This document shows, piece by piece, positions 25,268 through 35,586 of a stretch of DNA of 64,000 bases. A model generated the notes under the pieces. That model was given only the letters and a program-made list of their open reading frames with translations, ran no database searches and was not told the origin of the DNA. Within the stretch, counting starts at the first letter, position 1; every line of letters begins with the position of its first letter. A program made the position numbers and the translations under genes. Origin of the DNA: DATKHR01 sp036557365 (GTDB lineage: Bacteria > Acidobacteriota > Vicinamibacteria > Vicinamibacterales > CAVVIG01); contig DATBHR010000051.1 in the NCBI GenBank assembly GCA_036557365.1, positions 34,432 to 98,431 on the forward strand, written 5' to 3'.

Positions 25268-25762
25268 CTATGAGTGATTGACGGTGATCGTGTAGGTGAC
25301 GGCGCTCGGCAGGCTGTTCTCGGGATCCGAGATGGATACGCAGTAACTTCCCGCAAGCGCCTGACCCGTGAGCTGCGGCTTCGATCCCGGCGCGGTCACC
25401 ACTTGCTTGAGATCCGAGCACTGCACGCCGATCGTCGTGAGCGTCGGCTGACCGACCGTCAGCGTCAGCGGCACCGTCAGCGGCGTCGCGGGGACAGCGA
25501 TGACGGGCGGCGTCGCGGTCGGATCTGCGTCAACCGGCACGGTGATGACCGACGTCAGCGTCACGTCCACCTCGCCGAGAATCTTCACCTGGAACGAATG
25601 CAGGTTGCTCCCGAGCACGAACAGCGTGCCGGTGTAGTTTTCCGTGATGCTCGCCGGCGCGACAGGCGAAGGCACAGGCACGGGAGTCGTGTCCCGTTTG
25701 CAGGCGACCGCCGCCGCCAGCGCGGTCAGCGTCAAGACGAACCAACACCGCATTTTCTTCAA
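25268..25762 (-). CDS. Small lipoprotein of unknown function
   Basis: 164 aa. The N-terminus MKKMRCWFVLTLTALAAAVACKRD has a lipoprotein signal with lipobox AAVAC (Cys21). A Pro/Val-rich stretch follows (TTPVPVPSPVAPA), then a beta-rich, Thr/Val-rich domain (ENYTGTLFVLGSNLHSFQVKILGEVDVTLTSV) with two later Cys residues (VQCSDL and GSYCVSI) that could form a disulfide. It ends TYTITVNHS. It resembles small Ig-like or pre-peptidase beta-domains, but I do not recognise a family. It starts 7 nt after the pmbA stop, so it is probably the last gene of the tldD-pmbA operon. Confidence 0.75.
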   Translation of the reverse strand: MKKMRCWFVLTLTALAAAVACKRDTTPVPVPSPVAPASITENYTGTLFVLGSNLHSFQVKILGEVDVTLTSVITVPVDADPTATPPVIAVPATPLTVPLTLTVGQPTLTTIGVQCSDLKQVVTAPGSKPQLTGQALAGSYCVSISDPENSLPSAVTYTITVNHS

Positions 25763-25769
25763 TGGTAGC

Positions 25770-27125
25770 TCACACGGCCGGGGAGATGGACGTCATCCGG
25801 AAATCTTCGATTTTCATCGGCGGGACGAGCGCCGTGCCGGGGTTGTCGTAGGCTTCGCCGACGTGCATCGGCACCGGCTGGCCGAGCATCGACACGTTGT
25901 TGAACGCGCGTGCCGGGCTGTCGTTCCAGCGGAAATTCTGCACCGGGCCGACGATTTCGCCGTTCTCGATGAGGAAGAGGCCGTCGCGCGTCATGCCCGT
26001 ATTGAGCAGCGTCATCGCCTCGACGGGCCGGATGTACCAGAAGAAAGACACGAGCAGGCCGCGCCGCGTGGACTTGATCATCTGCTCCGCCGTCGTGTCG
26101 CCGCCGTCCATCACGAGGCTCATAAAGGGACTCGTCGGCGTGAACGGCTTGCTCTGCTTCTTCGCCCAGTACCGGTCGTAAAACAAGTTCTTGACGACGC
26201 CTTTATCGACCCATGTGACGGGCCTGGCGGCGAGACCGTCCGGACCGATCGGCGACTGCCGCAGCAGCTGATTGCCGATGTCGCTGCGAATCGTGATGTT
26301 GTCGCCGAAGATCTTCTGACCGAGCTTCGTCTGCCCGCGCTCGCCGGCGCTCATGAAGCTGCGTCCTTCTTCGGCGGCACGAGCATTCAGCGAAAACAGC
26401 ATCAGTGACAGGAATCGAGCCGCGGGCCGCGGCTCGAGGATGACGGTGTAGGTGCCCGGCTCGAGCGCGCGCGGCTTTCTCGACTTCAACGCCTTGTCCG
26501 CAGCGACTTCGGTGATCGCGTTCGCGTCGATACGACCCACGTCCTTCAATCCCGTCGTGCCGGCCCAGCCCGAGCCGGTGCCGTCCGGCGTGCGGCACGT
26601 CAGGATGAAGCTCGCCTCGGCGTAGCGGTAGTACGCGAAGAGGCCTTCGGAGTTGGCGTACGCATCGGTCCAGTGCAGCTTCGGGATGTAGCCCGATCCG
26701 AGAACGCCTTTCTTTTCACAGATGCTCACGCTCTGCTGCACCATGCGCGCGCGCTCAGCCGGACCGAAGTCGACGGCGACCGGCAAGGCGGCGTCGACTG
26801 CCACGTAGTCCTGCGGCGGCTTCACGAGAGGCATCAGTTCCGGATTGTCGGGACGCCGTTTCGCGAGTTCCTGTGCCTGCGCAATCGCGTTCGCCAGCGA
26901 CGCGTCGTCGAACTGGTGCGTGGATGTCGTCGCCGACTTCTGTCCGTAATAGACGGTGATGGCTACCGATTGGTCGTGCTCGACGAGGTTGGCCGTAATC
27001 GTCGAGTTGGCGTAGCGCGTGGCGGACCGTTCACCGCCGGAAAAGGTGACTTCCACGGCGTCCGCCTTCGCCATGTTCAGAACTTTATCGGTGATCGTTT
27101 TTACGTCTTCTTTCGAGTAGCTCAT
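25770..27125 (-). CDS. pmbA: TldE/PmbA-type subunit of a TldD/TldE protease
   Basis: 451 aa, ATG start at 27125. It belongs to the TldD/PmbA family: an N-terminal alpha/beta domain (ADAVEVTFSGGERSATRYANSTI) and a beta-rich C-terminal half with FLSLMLFSLNARAAEEGRSFM, TIRSDIGNQLLRQSPIGPDG and RRGLLVSFFWYIRPVE. It lacks the HExxxH metal motif of TldD, as expected for the TldE partner. In E. coli TldD/TldE is a heterodimeric metalloprotease that processes microcin B17 and degrades unfolded peptides. Unlike the adjacent TldD homologue it has no export signal in this start, which is odd for a partner pair. It lies 66 nt downstream of tldD, across a repeat array. Confidence 0.88.
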   Translation of the reverse strand: MSYSKEDVKTITDKVLNMAKADAVEVTFSGGERSATRYANSTITANLVEHDQSVAITVYYGQKSATTSTHQFDDASLANAIAQAQELAKRRPDNPELMPLVKPPQDYVAVDAALPVAVDFGPAERARMVQQSVSICEKKGVLGSGYIPKLHWTDAYANSEGLFAYYRYAEASFILTCRTPDGTGSGWAGTTGLKDVGRIDANAITEVAADKALKSRKPRALEPGTYTVILEPRPAARFLSLMLFSLNARAAEEGRSFMSAGERGQTKLGQKIFGDNITIRSDIGNQLLRQSPIGPDGLAARPVTWVDKGVVKNLFYDRYWAKKQSKPFTPTSPFMSLVMDGGDTTAEQMIKSTRRGLLVSFFWYIRPVEAMTLLNTGMTRDGLFLIENGEIVGPVQNFRWNDSPARAFNNVSMLGQPVPMHVGEAYDNPGTALVPPMKIEDFRMTSISPAV

Positions 27126-27190
27126 CCCGTCAGCCCTAATCCCTCAGCCCTTCCTTCGCCCTAATCCCTCGGCCTAATCCCTAGGCGCGC
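27126..27190 (-). repeat. Iterated array between tldD and pmbA (unit GGGATTAGGGC)
   Basis: The 66-nt gap between two co-directional genes consists almost wholly of the degenerate unit GGGATTAGG(G)C read on the minus strand (CCCTAATCCCTC on plus). It ends at the pmbA start codon, leaving no clear ribosome-binding site other than GACGGG. Confidence 0.65.
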
Positions 27191-27191
27191 G

Positions 27192-28787
27192 CTACGCGTA
27201 CGCCGCTCCAACCATGATCTTTCGGACCAGACACGGTGCCGATCCGTGCGACGGATGGTTCACCTGCATCGGCTGTCCCTTGGCGTCGTTCGTGAGGCCG
27301 TGGTGCTCCCACGTCTCGGGCGGCCCGACCGCGTCGAGATTCGCCCAGAAGTCCGTCGTGATGGCGTTGTAGGTGAAGTCGGTCACCATCCGTGTCTTCT
27401 TGCCGTTCTTGATCTCCCAGAACGCATCGCCGCCGAACTGCCCGTTGTAGCGCTGCTGGTCGATGCTGAAGCTGCCCATGCCTTCGACGAGTACGCCGTC
27501 CTTCACGTCGGCAATCATCTGATCGACCGTCGGCGATCCCTGCGGTCCCGCCTCGAGCTGCACGTTCGGCATGCGCAAGAACGGGTAGTTGCGCCAATGA
27601 TTCGCGAAACTGCAGCCGCGGCTCTCCTTCTCGCCCACGAGATGCGCCGTTTCGCGATTCGTCTGCAGCCCGACGAGAATCCCGTCTCTCACAATCGGCC
27701 ACTTCTGCGCGCGGACCCCATCGTCATCGAATCCGACGGTCGCCATGCCGGTGGGATACGTGCGATCGGCGGTCACGTTGAAGTGCTTCGATCCGTATTT
27801 CAGCTTGCCGAGATCGGAGATCTTCACGAAGCTCGTTCCGGCGTAGTTCGCCTCGTATCCGGCGATGCGATCGACCTCGGTGGCATGCGCGACGATCTCG
27901 TGGATAGTGAGCGCCAGATGCGACGGCATCAGCACGAGATCCTTGAGGCCCTGCCCCACCGGCTTCGCCATCGAATGCTCGACAGCCTCCGCGGCAATCT
28001 GCTCGGCCTGTCCAGGCATGTTCGTCTTGACGAGAAATTCGTAGCCGGCGCCGGCGAGACGCTCGAAGTTCCGCGTCTTGACCTGCGAGCCGGTCCGCGC
28101 CGTGGCGCTCGCCTCACAGCCGGTGAAGTGAAACACCTGCTCGACGAACGATCCTTCGCTGGTCGCGATGTATTTCCACTCGTGTTCGAAATTCACGGAC
28201 GCGACCGCAAACATCACCGCCTGATTCTTCTGCATCGTCGCGCAGACGCTCCGGAGGTGATCGACTTTCTCTTCGAGCGGCACGTCCCACGGATCCTTTT
28301 CGATTTTGACTTCCCAGAATTCGTCGTACGCGGTCACCGGCGCCAGGCGGACGTCGGTCTTCTTCGCGACCGCGCTTGCCCTGGCGACGTCGGTCGCGAC
28401 GGCCGTGATCCGCTTGATCTCGTCGGGCGTGACGAGCGGACTGCTGGCGAAGCCCCACACGCCGCTGTGAATGACGCGGACGCCGAATCCGTACGTCTCC
28501 GTCGCGTCGCCGCCGCCAAAACCGCCGCCGCCGCGGAGAATCAGTCCATTGCGGACGCCGATGGCCTGCGTCCGATTCCGCGTGAAGCGGATGTCTGCGT
28601 ACGAGCACCCCAGTCGCTTCGCTTCGCCGAGCGCGACGCCGGACCACTCGCGGTACTTCGGATCGCGTACGGGCGGCGCCGGTTCGCGCGTGGTGTCGAT
28701 GGTTCGCGCAAACGTCCATCCGGGAGAGCCGGCGGCGACTGCGCCGGCACCCAGCGACTGGAGGAATTTCCGCCGAGAAAAGCTCAT
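27192..28787 (-). CDS. tldD: Tat-exported TldD-type metalloprotease subunit
   Basis: 531 aa. The N-terminus MSFSRRKFLQSLGAGAVAAG is a clear twin-arginine signal, so the mature enzyme should work outside the cytoplasm. The TldD domain follows (GCSYADIRFTRNRTQAI; GFGVRVIHSGVWGFASSPLVT), with the zinc motif LTIHEIVAHATEVDR (HExxxHxxE arrangement) and the C-terminal VEGMGSFSIDQQRYNGQFGGDAFWEI. Canonical TldD is cytoplasmic and pairs with PmbA. An exported form followed by an apparently unexported PmbA is unusual but recurs in Acidobacteria and related phyla in my recollection. A TATACT box 7 nt before the ATG suggests a leaderless transcript of its own. Confidence 0.88.
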   Translation of the reverse strand: MSFSRRKFLQSLGAGAVAAGSPGWTFARTIDTTREPAPPVRDPKYREWSGVALGEAKRLGCSYADIRFTRNRTQAIGVRNGLILRGGGGFGGGDATETYGFGVRVIHSGVWGFASSPLVTPDEIKRITAVATDVARASAVAKKTDVRLAPVTAYDEFWEVKIEKDPWDVPLEEKVDHLRSVCATMQKNQAVMFAVASVNFEHEWKYIATSEGSFVEQVFHFTGCEASATARTGSQVKTRNFERLAGAGYEFLVKTNMPGQAEQIAAEAVEHSMAKPVGQGLKDLVLMPSHLALTIHEIVAHATEVDRIAGYEANYAGTSFVKISDLGKLKYGSKHFNVTADRTYPTGMATVGFDDDGVRAQKWPIVRDGILVGLQTNRETAHLVGEKESRGCSFANHWRNYPFLRMPNVQLEAGPQGSPTVDQMIADVKDGVLVEGMGSFSIDQQRYNGQFGGDAFWEIKNGKKTRMVTDFTYNAITTDFWANLDAVGPPETWEHHGLTNDAKGQPMQVNHPSHGSAPCLVRKIMVGAAYA

Positions 28788-28794
28788 GAATTTG

Positions 28795-28800
28795 AGTATA
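28795..28800 (-). promoter_or_regulatory. -10 box (TATACT), leaderless tldD
   Basis: TATACT on the minus strand is exactly 7 nt from the tldD ATG at 28785-28787. The expected start site coincides with the A of the start codon, and no ribosome-binding site is present. Confidence 0.55.
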
Positions 28801-28802
28801 TG

Positions 28803-30581
28803 TCAGCGTCGCCCGGACCGTCGTCTCAGCCACCACTCGGTGGAGAGACACCCGACGAACGGCACGAGCCACCACGCAGATCGCATCGGACGACGCGACG
28901 ATCGCGTGACGACAGTCGGTACGGTCGTTCGGAGATGCGACTCGAGGCGCGTCAGTTCGTCGGGACGGACGTCGATGCCGCCGTGCGATGTTGAGAACGA
29001 CGCAAGAGGTATCGCGTCGGCCTCGAGCGAACGACGGACTGCAAACATCCAGGCTGGCTCCGACGAGATGCCGTCCGCCGACGCAGTAATCGATATCGGC
29101 TCGCCATCTTCTTTTCGATCCGTGACGACGCGTCCGACGAACCAGCCGCGCCGCGCATCGGGCCAGAGGCGAATCGGATTGGTGCCGGCTTGCGCACGGA
29201 TCGACTGACCGCTACCGATGCGGTCCTGCTCGAGACGACGAACGCGCGCCGAAACCACGACGGCATCGCCGTCAGCGTTGGATGGGGCGAGGGTGACGTC
29301 GATCGCTCGCGGCGCTTCCAGCGCAAGACCGGCGATCGTCCTGCGCCAGAACCGATCGAAGACGCCGTCAGCATCCATGCGATAGCGCCACGCGTCCATC
29401 GCGCCGGAGACGAACAGACGCCCGTCACCGCGCGCAACCGTCCACACGACCGGTTGCCCCGACGCGGCGCTGCGCGCGATCACTCCGGCATCGGCGGGCA
29501 ATGTCGACGCCTCGAGGAGCTCGGACGCGTCAAGCGACGGAGCGTTCGAGGTTATTGCCAGCCGCGCAGGGCGATCCAGAAGCGTCTCCTTCATCGAGGC
29601 GTCGCGAACGAACCGGCGGACCACTGACGTCTGAGGACTCGCGTCAGGCAGCAGAACGACGGCGCCGCCGCGGTCTGTCATGAAGCGCTGCAACGCCGCG
29701 ACGTTTGCGTCCGAAAGCGCGTCGAGTCCTCCGACGACGACGGTATCGAACGAGACGAGGTCGTCGAGGCTGTTCGCGCGTCCGGTCGGCGTGCCTGTCT
29801 CAACCGAAACTCGCGGCGCAATCCGACTGACACCCTCGACCTCGAAGCGCGCGTCGGCTTCGAGTGCGCGCCGCACGAACGCGCTGGCCCACGACGGCCG
29901 TCCTTCGAGCACGAACACACGCAGGCGCTCTCCCTCGCGGACGTGAACGACCGCGCTGTTGTCCAGCGGCGTGCGCTCGCGTGCGTCAGGCTCGACGACG
30001 ACTTTGAAGGTGAACGGCGGAGATCCCACCGGCGCAACGACCGCCTCCGCCGTCCAGCGTTCCTCATCTGCGGTCCACGTGTGGGATGCGCGCGCGAGCT
30101 CCACGCCCGACGCACGAATCACGACGTGACTCGTGGCGCCGCTCAGGCCGGACGCCGCGACGACCGCGCGAATCGGGACAGCGGTAGTTGGTGATATCTC
30201 GTGAGGAGCATCCACTGACGCGATTCGCAGGTTTGGTTTCAGCACGTCCGATACCGTGACGGTGGACGCCGGGACGCGTTCGCGATGCGTCCGTTCCGGG
30301 TAGCGATCGCCGACGACCACAACGGCGCTGGCGGCGGAAGAGTCGAGCGCGTCGATGAACTCGAACTCGCCGCCCAAGTCACGCAACAGCTGTTTGCGCG
30401 CGCGTTCCGCCACGGCGCCACGCGATTCCGTTCCGCTGTTCGACGGCAACTGCATCGACGGTCCGTCCTGAACGACGAAGCCGACGACTGGACGAGAACG
30501 GCCGCTCGACTCGATCGCCGGGTCTGCGAACGCGAGCACCGCGATCGCAATCGCGCTCCACCGCAGCACACGCTCGATCAT
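28803..30581 (-). CDS. Membrane protein with glutamine-amidotransferase-like domain, BatA/MoxR cluster
   Basis: 592 aa from the ATG at 30579-30581, which overlaps the upstream stop by ATGA; the longer frame upstream is a shadow. One N-terminal membrane helix (WSAIAIAVLAFADPAI) is followed by a region like a degenerate VWA domain (PVVGFVVQDGPSMQL). A beta-sandwich segment comes next. Then comes a class-I-amidotransferase-like segment: RLRVFVLEGRPSWASAFVRRAL, FDTVVVGGLDALSDANVAAL, FMTDRGGAVVLLPD. It ends with a C-terminal helix (SAWWLVPFVGCLSTEWWLRR). Such proteins regularly close MoxR-DUF58-BatA clusters and probably present a soluble domain in the periplasm. No catalytic Cys-His-Glu triad is evident, so an enzymatic role is doubtful. 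Confidence 0.75.
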   Translation of the reverse strand: MIERVLRWSAIAIAVLAFADPAIESSGRSRPVVGFVVQDGPSMQLPSNSGTESRGAVAERARKQLLRDLGGEFEFIDALDSSAASAVVVVGDRYPERTHRERVPASTVTVSDVLKPNLRIASVDAPHEISPTTAVPIRAVVAASGLSGATSHVVIRASGVELARASHTWTADEERWTAEAVVAPVGSPPFTFKVVVEPDARERTPLDNSAVVHVREGERLRVFVLEGRPSWASAFVRRALEADARFEVEGVSRIAPRVSVETGTPTGRANSLDDLVSFDTVVVGGLDALSDANVAALQRFMTDRGGAVVLLPDASPQTSVVRRFVRDASMKETLLDRPARLAITSNAPSLDASELLEASTLPADAGVIARSAASGQPVVWTVARGDGRLFVSGAMDAWRYRMDADGVFDRFWRRTIAGLALEAPRAIDVTLAPSNADGDAVVVSARVRRLEQDRIGSGQSIRAQAGTNPIRLWPDARRGWFVGRVVTDRKEDGEPISITASADGISSEPAWMFAVRRSLEADAIPLASFSTSHGGIDVRPDELTRLESHLRTTVPTVVTRSSRRPMRSAWWLVPFVGCLSTEWWLRRRSGRR

Positions 30582-32521
30582 CGTTCGTGCCCGAACGTGA
30601 CAGGAGGATCCGAAAGGACGCTGCGCGCTTCGTCGCCGATCGCCCGGCCAATCTCGCCGAGGCGCTGCGCGCGCTGATCCGCGCCGAGCGACGACCACGC
30701 GTCCGCGAGGTCCTGAAATGTCGCTGCGATCTGTCTCAGGCGATCCGACTGCGCGTCGGTTCGTATCGCGGTCCTAGCGAGGACAACCAGCGCTGACTTC
30801 ACGTCCTGGTCCGGACGGCCGCGACCGTGTTCGAGTTCGCTCAACCCTTCGAGGAGGCTTTGCAGGTGGGCCGCGCGTCGATTCTCCGGCGCTTCGGGCA
30901 GTCGCCGCTGCCAACCTGATGCCTGCGAGAACGCGCCGGTCAGGCGTCGCGACGAATCGAGCTGACTGCGCGAGGCGAGCGCGCGCAGGATGTAGCGGTC
31001 CCTGGTGAACGCGCGCTGCAGCGCGTTGACGGCGGCTCGCTCGGCTTCGAGCGCGTTTTTTGTATCCGCAGCCGTCAACAACTTTTCCGCCTGGCTCATC
31101 GCGACCGTCGCCGCACGCAAATCTCTTTGGCCGCGATTGGCGAGCCGGCCCTCTTGCAGCTCGGTGGACTGCTGTGCCTCGACTTCCTCGTCCTGGATTT
31201 CGCCGCCGAGCATGAACACGAACTCCGATCGGATCATCCGCTGCTCGACCGCGAGCTCCTGCGCCGCGTTCGCGAACTCCGCTGCCGCCATCGACCCGCG
31301 TCGATCGTTCAGCCGCCCCGTCTTGACGATGAGCATCTGCTGGCTGAGGGCGTACCGCGTCTCTTCTTCCGGCAGCGTGAAGGCATCTCCCGCCGCGGCG
31401 CCGAGCGACGAAATCTGGATGAAGAAGGCGTCAGAGCTGGCTTCGGGCGCACCCGGACGCGCGTCGGTGGCGACGGCTCGATACACGAGCATGTCGCCCT
31501 CGGCGAGGCCCAGATCTTTCAGCGACCGGGAAGCACGCCCGGTCCACGCACGCGCGTTCGCCTTTTCGAGGCTCAGCGCAACCTCACCATCGGCAAACTC
31601 GAACTGCTCGCCGGATCCGCTGACCTTCGTGAAGCGCAGCGCCAGCGAGCGAAGGCCGAAGTCGTCGGTGGCCTCCGCGTCGAACGCGATCGTCGCGTCG
31701 CCGCTGGCGTAGACGAGGTCGCGACCGGGCTTGCGTAACCGAACGGACGGCAGCGCGTCCGGCGTCACGTCGATCGGCATCATCCGCGTCCGGCCTGCGG
31801 CCGCCACGAGCGCGTAACCGCTCCTGGTCGCCGTCGCCTGATACTCGTAGACGCCGTCCGCGTTTCGCGTGAGCGGTTGCACCTTTTCGTCGATCTCGAT
31901 GCTGACCGGCTGCGCGGCTGCTTCGACGTCGAAACGCAGGTGACTGTTCTCGACGACATCGATCGTGACCGGTTCCCGGACGACCGAACGCGCGAGGCCC
32001 GTATAGTCAGGCGGCTCGATCGTCACCGTGACCTTCAAGTCGCTGTCCGACGTCGATGTCGTCCTGCTCGACGAAGCGGATGCCGTCGTGCGAAAAGGAC
32101 GACGAGCGTCGAGCGCAGCAGCCGTCGCCCAGGCGACGAGCGAGACGATCGCGAGCCACGCAAGGCGGCGCATCGACACCACACGACGCGGCTGGACCGA
32201 CCGCACGGCCATGGCTGCGTCGTGCAGGACGCGGTCGTGAACGTTCCGTGTGCTCGTCAGCGCGCCGGACTCCAATTCGTCGGCCGTCACGAGCAGGTTG
32301 CGCAGGTCGGGATTCGCGTGCTCAATCGCACGCACGATCGCTCGACGAGAGGCGGCCCGCGATCGCCAGAGCGCGAACAACAGCGCCACAATCAAGCCCG
32401 TCGGCACGGACCATGCGGCAATCGCTGCGCCGATCGCCGCCGACTCGCCGGCGATGACGACGACCGCATGGCGCCGGACGCGCTCGATCGTCTGACGAAT
32501 GACGCCTGCGTCAGGCGACAC
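30578..32521 (-). CDS. DUF4175-like membrane protein with coiled-coil C-terminus
   Basis: 647 aa if started at the GTG 32519-32521, which overlaps the upstream BatA-like stop by 11 nt. Two N-terminal membrane helices (VVVIAGESAAIGAAIAAW; LIVALLFALW), a DNLL-type segment (HANPDLRNLLVTADELESG) and a third helix (LAWLAIVSLVAWATAAAL) are followed by beta-sandwich repeats (VTIEPPDYTGLA, a conserved motif of this family). The helical C-terminal half is rich in Glu/Arg/Ala (LAVEQRMIRSEFVFMLGGEIQDEE) and likely coiled-coil. It belongs to the large membrane proteins with DUF4175-like architecture found beside MoxR/DUF58/BatA genes. Role unknown, probably envelope-associated. It overlaps the downstream gene by ATGA. 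Confidence 0.75.
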   Translation of the reverse strand: MSPDAGVIRQTIERVRRHAVVVIAGESAAIGAAIAAWSVPTGLIVALLFALWRSRAASRRAIVRAIEHANPDLRNLLVTADELESGALTSTRNVHDRVLHDAAMAVRSVQPRRVVSMRRLAWLAIVSLVAWATAAALDARRPFRTTASASSSRTTSTSDSDLKVTVTIEPPDYTGLARSVVREPVTIDVVENSHLRFDVEAAAQPVSIEIDEKVQPLTRNADGVYEYQATATRSGYALVAAAGRTRMMPIDVTPDALPSVRLRKPGRDLVYASGDATIAFDAEATDDFGLRSLALRFTKVSGSGEQFEFADGEVALSLEKANARAWTGRASRSLKDLGLAEGDMLVYRAVATDARPGAPEASSDAFFIQISSLGAAAGDAFTLPEEETRYALSQQMLIVKTGRLNDRRGSMAAAEFANAAQELAVEQRMIRSEFVFMLGGEIQDEEVEAQQSTELQEGRLANRGQRDLRAATVAMSQAEKLLTAADTKNALEAERAAVNALQRAFTRDRYILRALASRSQLDSSRRLTGAFSQASGWQRRLPEAPENRRAAHLQSLLEGLSELEHGRGRPDQDVKSALVVLARTAIRTDAQSDRLRQIAATFQDLADAWSSLGADQRAQRLGEIGRAIGDEARSVLSDPPVTFGHER

Positions 32522-33734
32522 GCGCGACCTCCGACCTGGTGCGCGCCGACGAATCGGATCCGCCGCTTCTGCGCATCCACGTTTCGAGCGCAAGCAGCAC
32601 GAGAACCGCACCCCACAGCCAGCGGCGATCGTCGGTCACATTGTTCTGCGCGGGAGGCGGCGTGGCGCCGGCCGGTCGAGACCACGCGGCAAGCTGTGCG
32701 TCGGATATTCCGCCAACTTCTGCGCCGGGGATCTCCGCGGGCGGCGCCATCGCAGCGAAGACGGCACGAACGACACGCGCGGTGGTTGCCACGGATTCCT
32801 GAGCGTTGAGCGAAACAACGAGCTGTCCGTTCGATTCGCTGAAACGCGTGGCGGTTGAGTCGTTGTCGCGCGCCAGATCGCGTCGAATCGCCGCCGCGGC
32901 ATCGGCGATCCACGGTTCACGAATCGTCTCGGACGGATTCGCCGCTATCTCGCCGCCTGACAGCACGACGCGTGCGCGCCGGCCCGCGACCGGCACCGGA
33001 ACCCGTTCCTCGAGAACCGACTGCAGCACCGCCGACGCCACGCCAGGATGTTTCTGATCGTCCACGATCTCCACGGGCATCGCGGCAGCAGCGGACTCGG
33101 TGTCGCGGACGCGAGTCCCGTCGCGAGCGAGCGTCAGCGTCCTGCGGGTCTCGACGACGGTTCGGTCACCTGGCCGTTCGCTGAACACGGGGCGTGCGTC
33201 CACCGTGCGCTCGGTGGGAAGCGCGCCGACTCGCTCGAAGCGGAGACCCACGTGAGACGGCACGCCTGCGATGTCTGACGAGTCGATCGAACCGATCGGG
33301 AACGGCGAGCGAATCAGGATCTCGCGACGGCCGGGCGGCTGCCGGTCCAGCCACGCGACGGCTCTCGCCATCCCGTCTGGCAGTCGTTCTGCGACAAACG
33401 CGCGACCGTCTGCCGGCGCAGGAACGGACGGCGCAATCACGAGCGCGCTGACGATCGTCGAGTCCCATGCTTTCCGGCGTGCGGACGTGACGAGAAATGG
33501 TCCTGCCGCAGCACCGATGGCTGCCGCGAGTATCAGGAGCCTGACGAGAAGAAGCGGGAGGTCCTCGACGGTCCGCCGGCGGGCGGACGCCATGCGATTC
33601 GGCGACAGAAAACGCAGCGTCGGAAACGCGACTCGCGGCGCACGGTGCCGCGCGAGAACGTGCACGAGGACAGGAATGGCAAGCGCAACCAGGGCGAACG
33701 CGGCCGAGGGATTGACCCAGAACACTGCGCTCAC
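32511..33734 (-). CDS. BatA-domain membrane protein
   Basis: 407 aa, GTG start at 33732-33734 overlapping the upstream DUF58 stop by GTGA. It opens with the BatA N-terminal signature, a membrane helix and a basic hinge (VNPSAAFALVALAIPVLVHV, LARHRAPRVAFPTLRFL), then a second helix (LPLLLVRLLILAAAIGAAAGP). The middle is soluble and lacks a good MIDAS motif (no clear DxSxS), so it is BatA-like only at the N-terminus. A C-terminal helix (RRWLWGAVLVLLALETWMRR) anchors it. Bat proteins have been linked to aerotolerance in Bacteroides; MoxR systems in general act as chaperones for envelope or metalloprotein assembly. Position in the overlapping operon strongly ties it to MoxR. Confidence 0.8.
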   Translation of the reverse strand: MSAVFWVNPSAAFALVALAIPVLVHVLARHRAPRVAFPTLRFLSPNRMASARRRTVEDLPLLLVRLLILAAAIGAAAGPFLVTSARRKAWDSTIVSALVIAPSVPAPADGRAFVAERLPDGMARAVAWLDRQPPGRREILIRSPFPIGSIDSSDIAGVPSHVGLRFERVGALPTERTVDARPVFSERPGDRTVVETRRTLTLARDGTRVRDTESAAAAMPVEIVDDQKHPGVASAVLQSVLEERVPVPVAGRRARVVLSGGEIAANPSETIREPWIADAAAAIRRDLARDNDSTATRFSESNGQLVVSLNAQESVATTARVVRAVFAAMAPPAEIPGAEVGGISDAQLAAWSRPAGATPPPAQNNVTDDRRWLWGAVLVLLALETWMRRSGGSDSSARTRSEVARVA

Positions 33735-34599
33735 CGCCGGGCGAGGAGGAAATTGCGCAGGCTGCGCTCGAGCGGTGTGTCGGTGACCATCAACGAATAC
33801 TGAAGTCCTTCGGATCGTGCACGGCGCCGCCATCGTTCGAGAAACGCGGCAATCGCGTCGCGATACGAGCGACGGGCCTGTTCGGCATCGACCGCGACCG
33901 TGCGGCCGTTCTCGAGATCCACGAACTCGACGTCCTTCCGGTAGCCGAACTCGATCTCCTCGCGGCTCATTACCTGAAACACCACGACCTCATGCCCCCG
34001 CCGGGCCGCGCGCCGCAATTCTTCGAACGCTCCCTCCTCATCGTCGTAGAGATCGGACCAGACGAGCAACAGACCGCGCCGGCCCAGCCGTTCAGCCGCG
34101 AGGCGAATCGCGTTTGCAGGATTCCACGCCTCACCGGCCATGAGCACGCTGAGGGCCGCGAGCAGGCCGCGCAGGTGATGACGTCCGGATCGCGGAGCAA
34201 GAAACTTGTCCGGCGCAACGAGGCCCACGGCATCACCCTGCGACGAGATCAGATAGGCGAGCGCGGCCGCTCCGACGATTGCGTAGCGAAGCTTGGACGC
34301 GGGTCCATTCGGGAATCCCATCGACGCACTGGTGTCAACGACCACTGCCGATGCCATGTTCGTCGTCTCGCGAAACTGCTTCGTGTAGACGCGATCGGTG
34401 CGCGCGACCAGCTTCCAGTCGACGTACTTCAGATCGTCGCCCGGCCGGTAGTGGCGGTACTGGCTGAATTCGGCGCTGTAACCGTGAAATGGGCTGCGGT
34501 GAAGGCCCGAAACGAGACCTTCGACGAGGATCCGGGCCACGAGCTCGAGATCGCCAACGCGGGCGAGGAGTGCCGGATCGAGCGCGGTGCCGGTGGAGT

Positions 34600-34603
<4 letters not shown>
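33731..34603 (-). CDS. DUF58 protein with VWA-like fold
   Basis: 290 aa, GTG start at 34601-34603 overlapping the moxR stop (GTGA). It has the DUF58 signature GYSAEFSQYRHYRPGDDLKYVDWKL-type region and the MIDAS-like motif VVVDTSASMG (DxSxS), followed by LRYAIVGAAALAYLISSQGDAVGL and a second metal-coordination region VWSDLYDDEEGAFEEL. DUF58 proteins are regular partners of MoxR AAA+ ATPases and are thought to bring substrate to the ATPase through the VWA-like domain. No membrane segment is present. The upstream open frame is an Arg-rich shadow lying within moxR. Confidence 0.88.
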
Positions 34604-35582
<979 letters not shown>

Positions 35583-35586
<4 letters not shown>

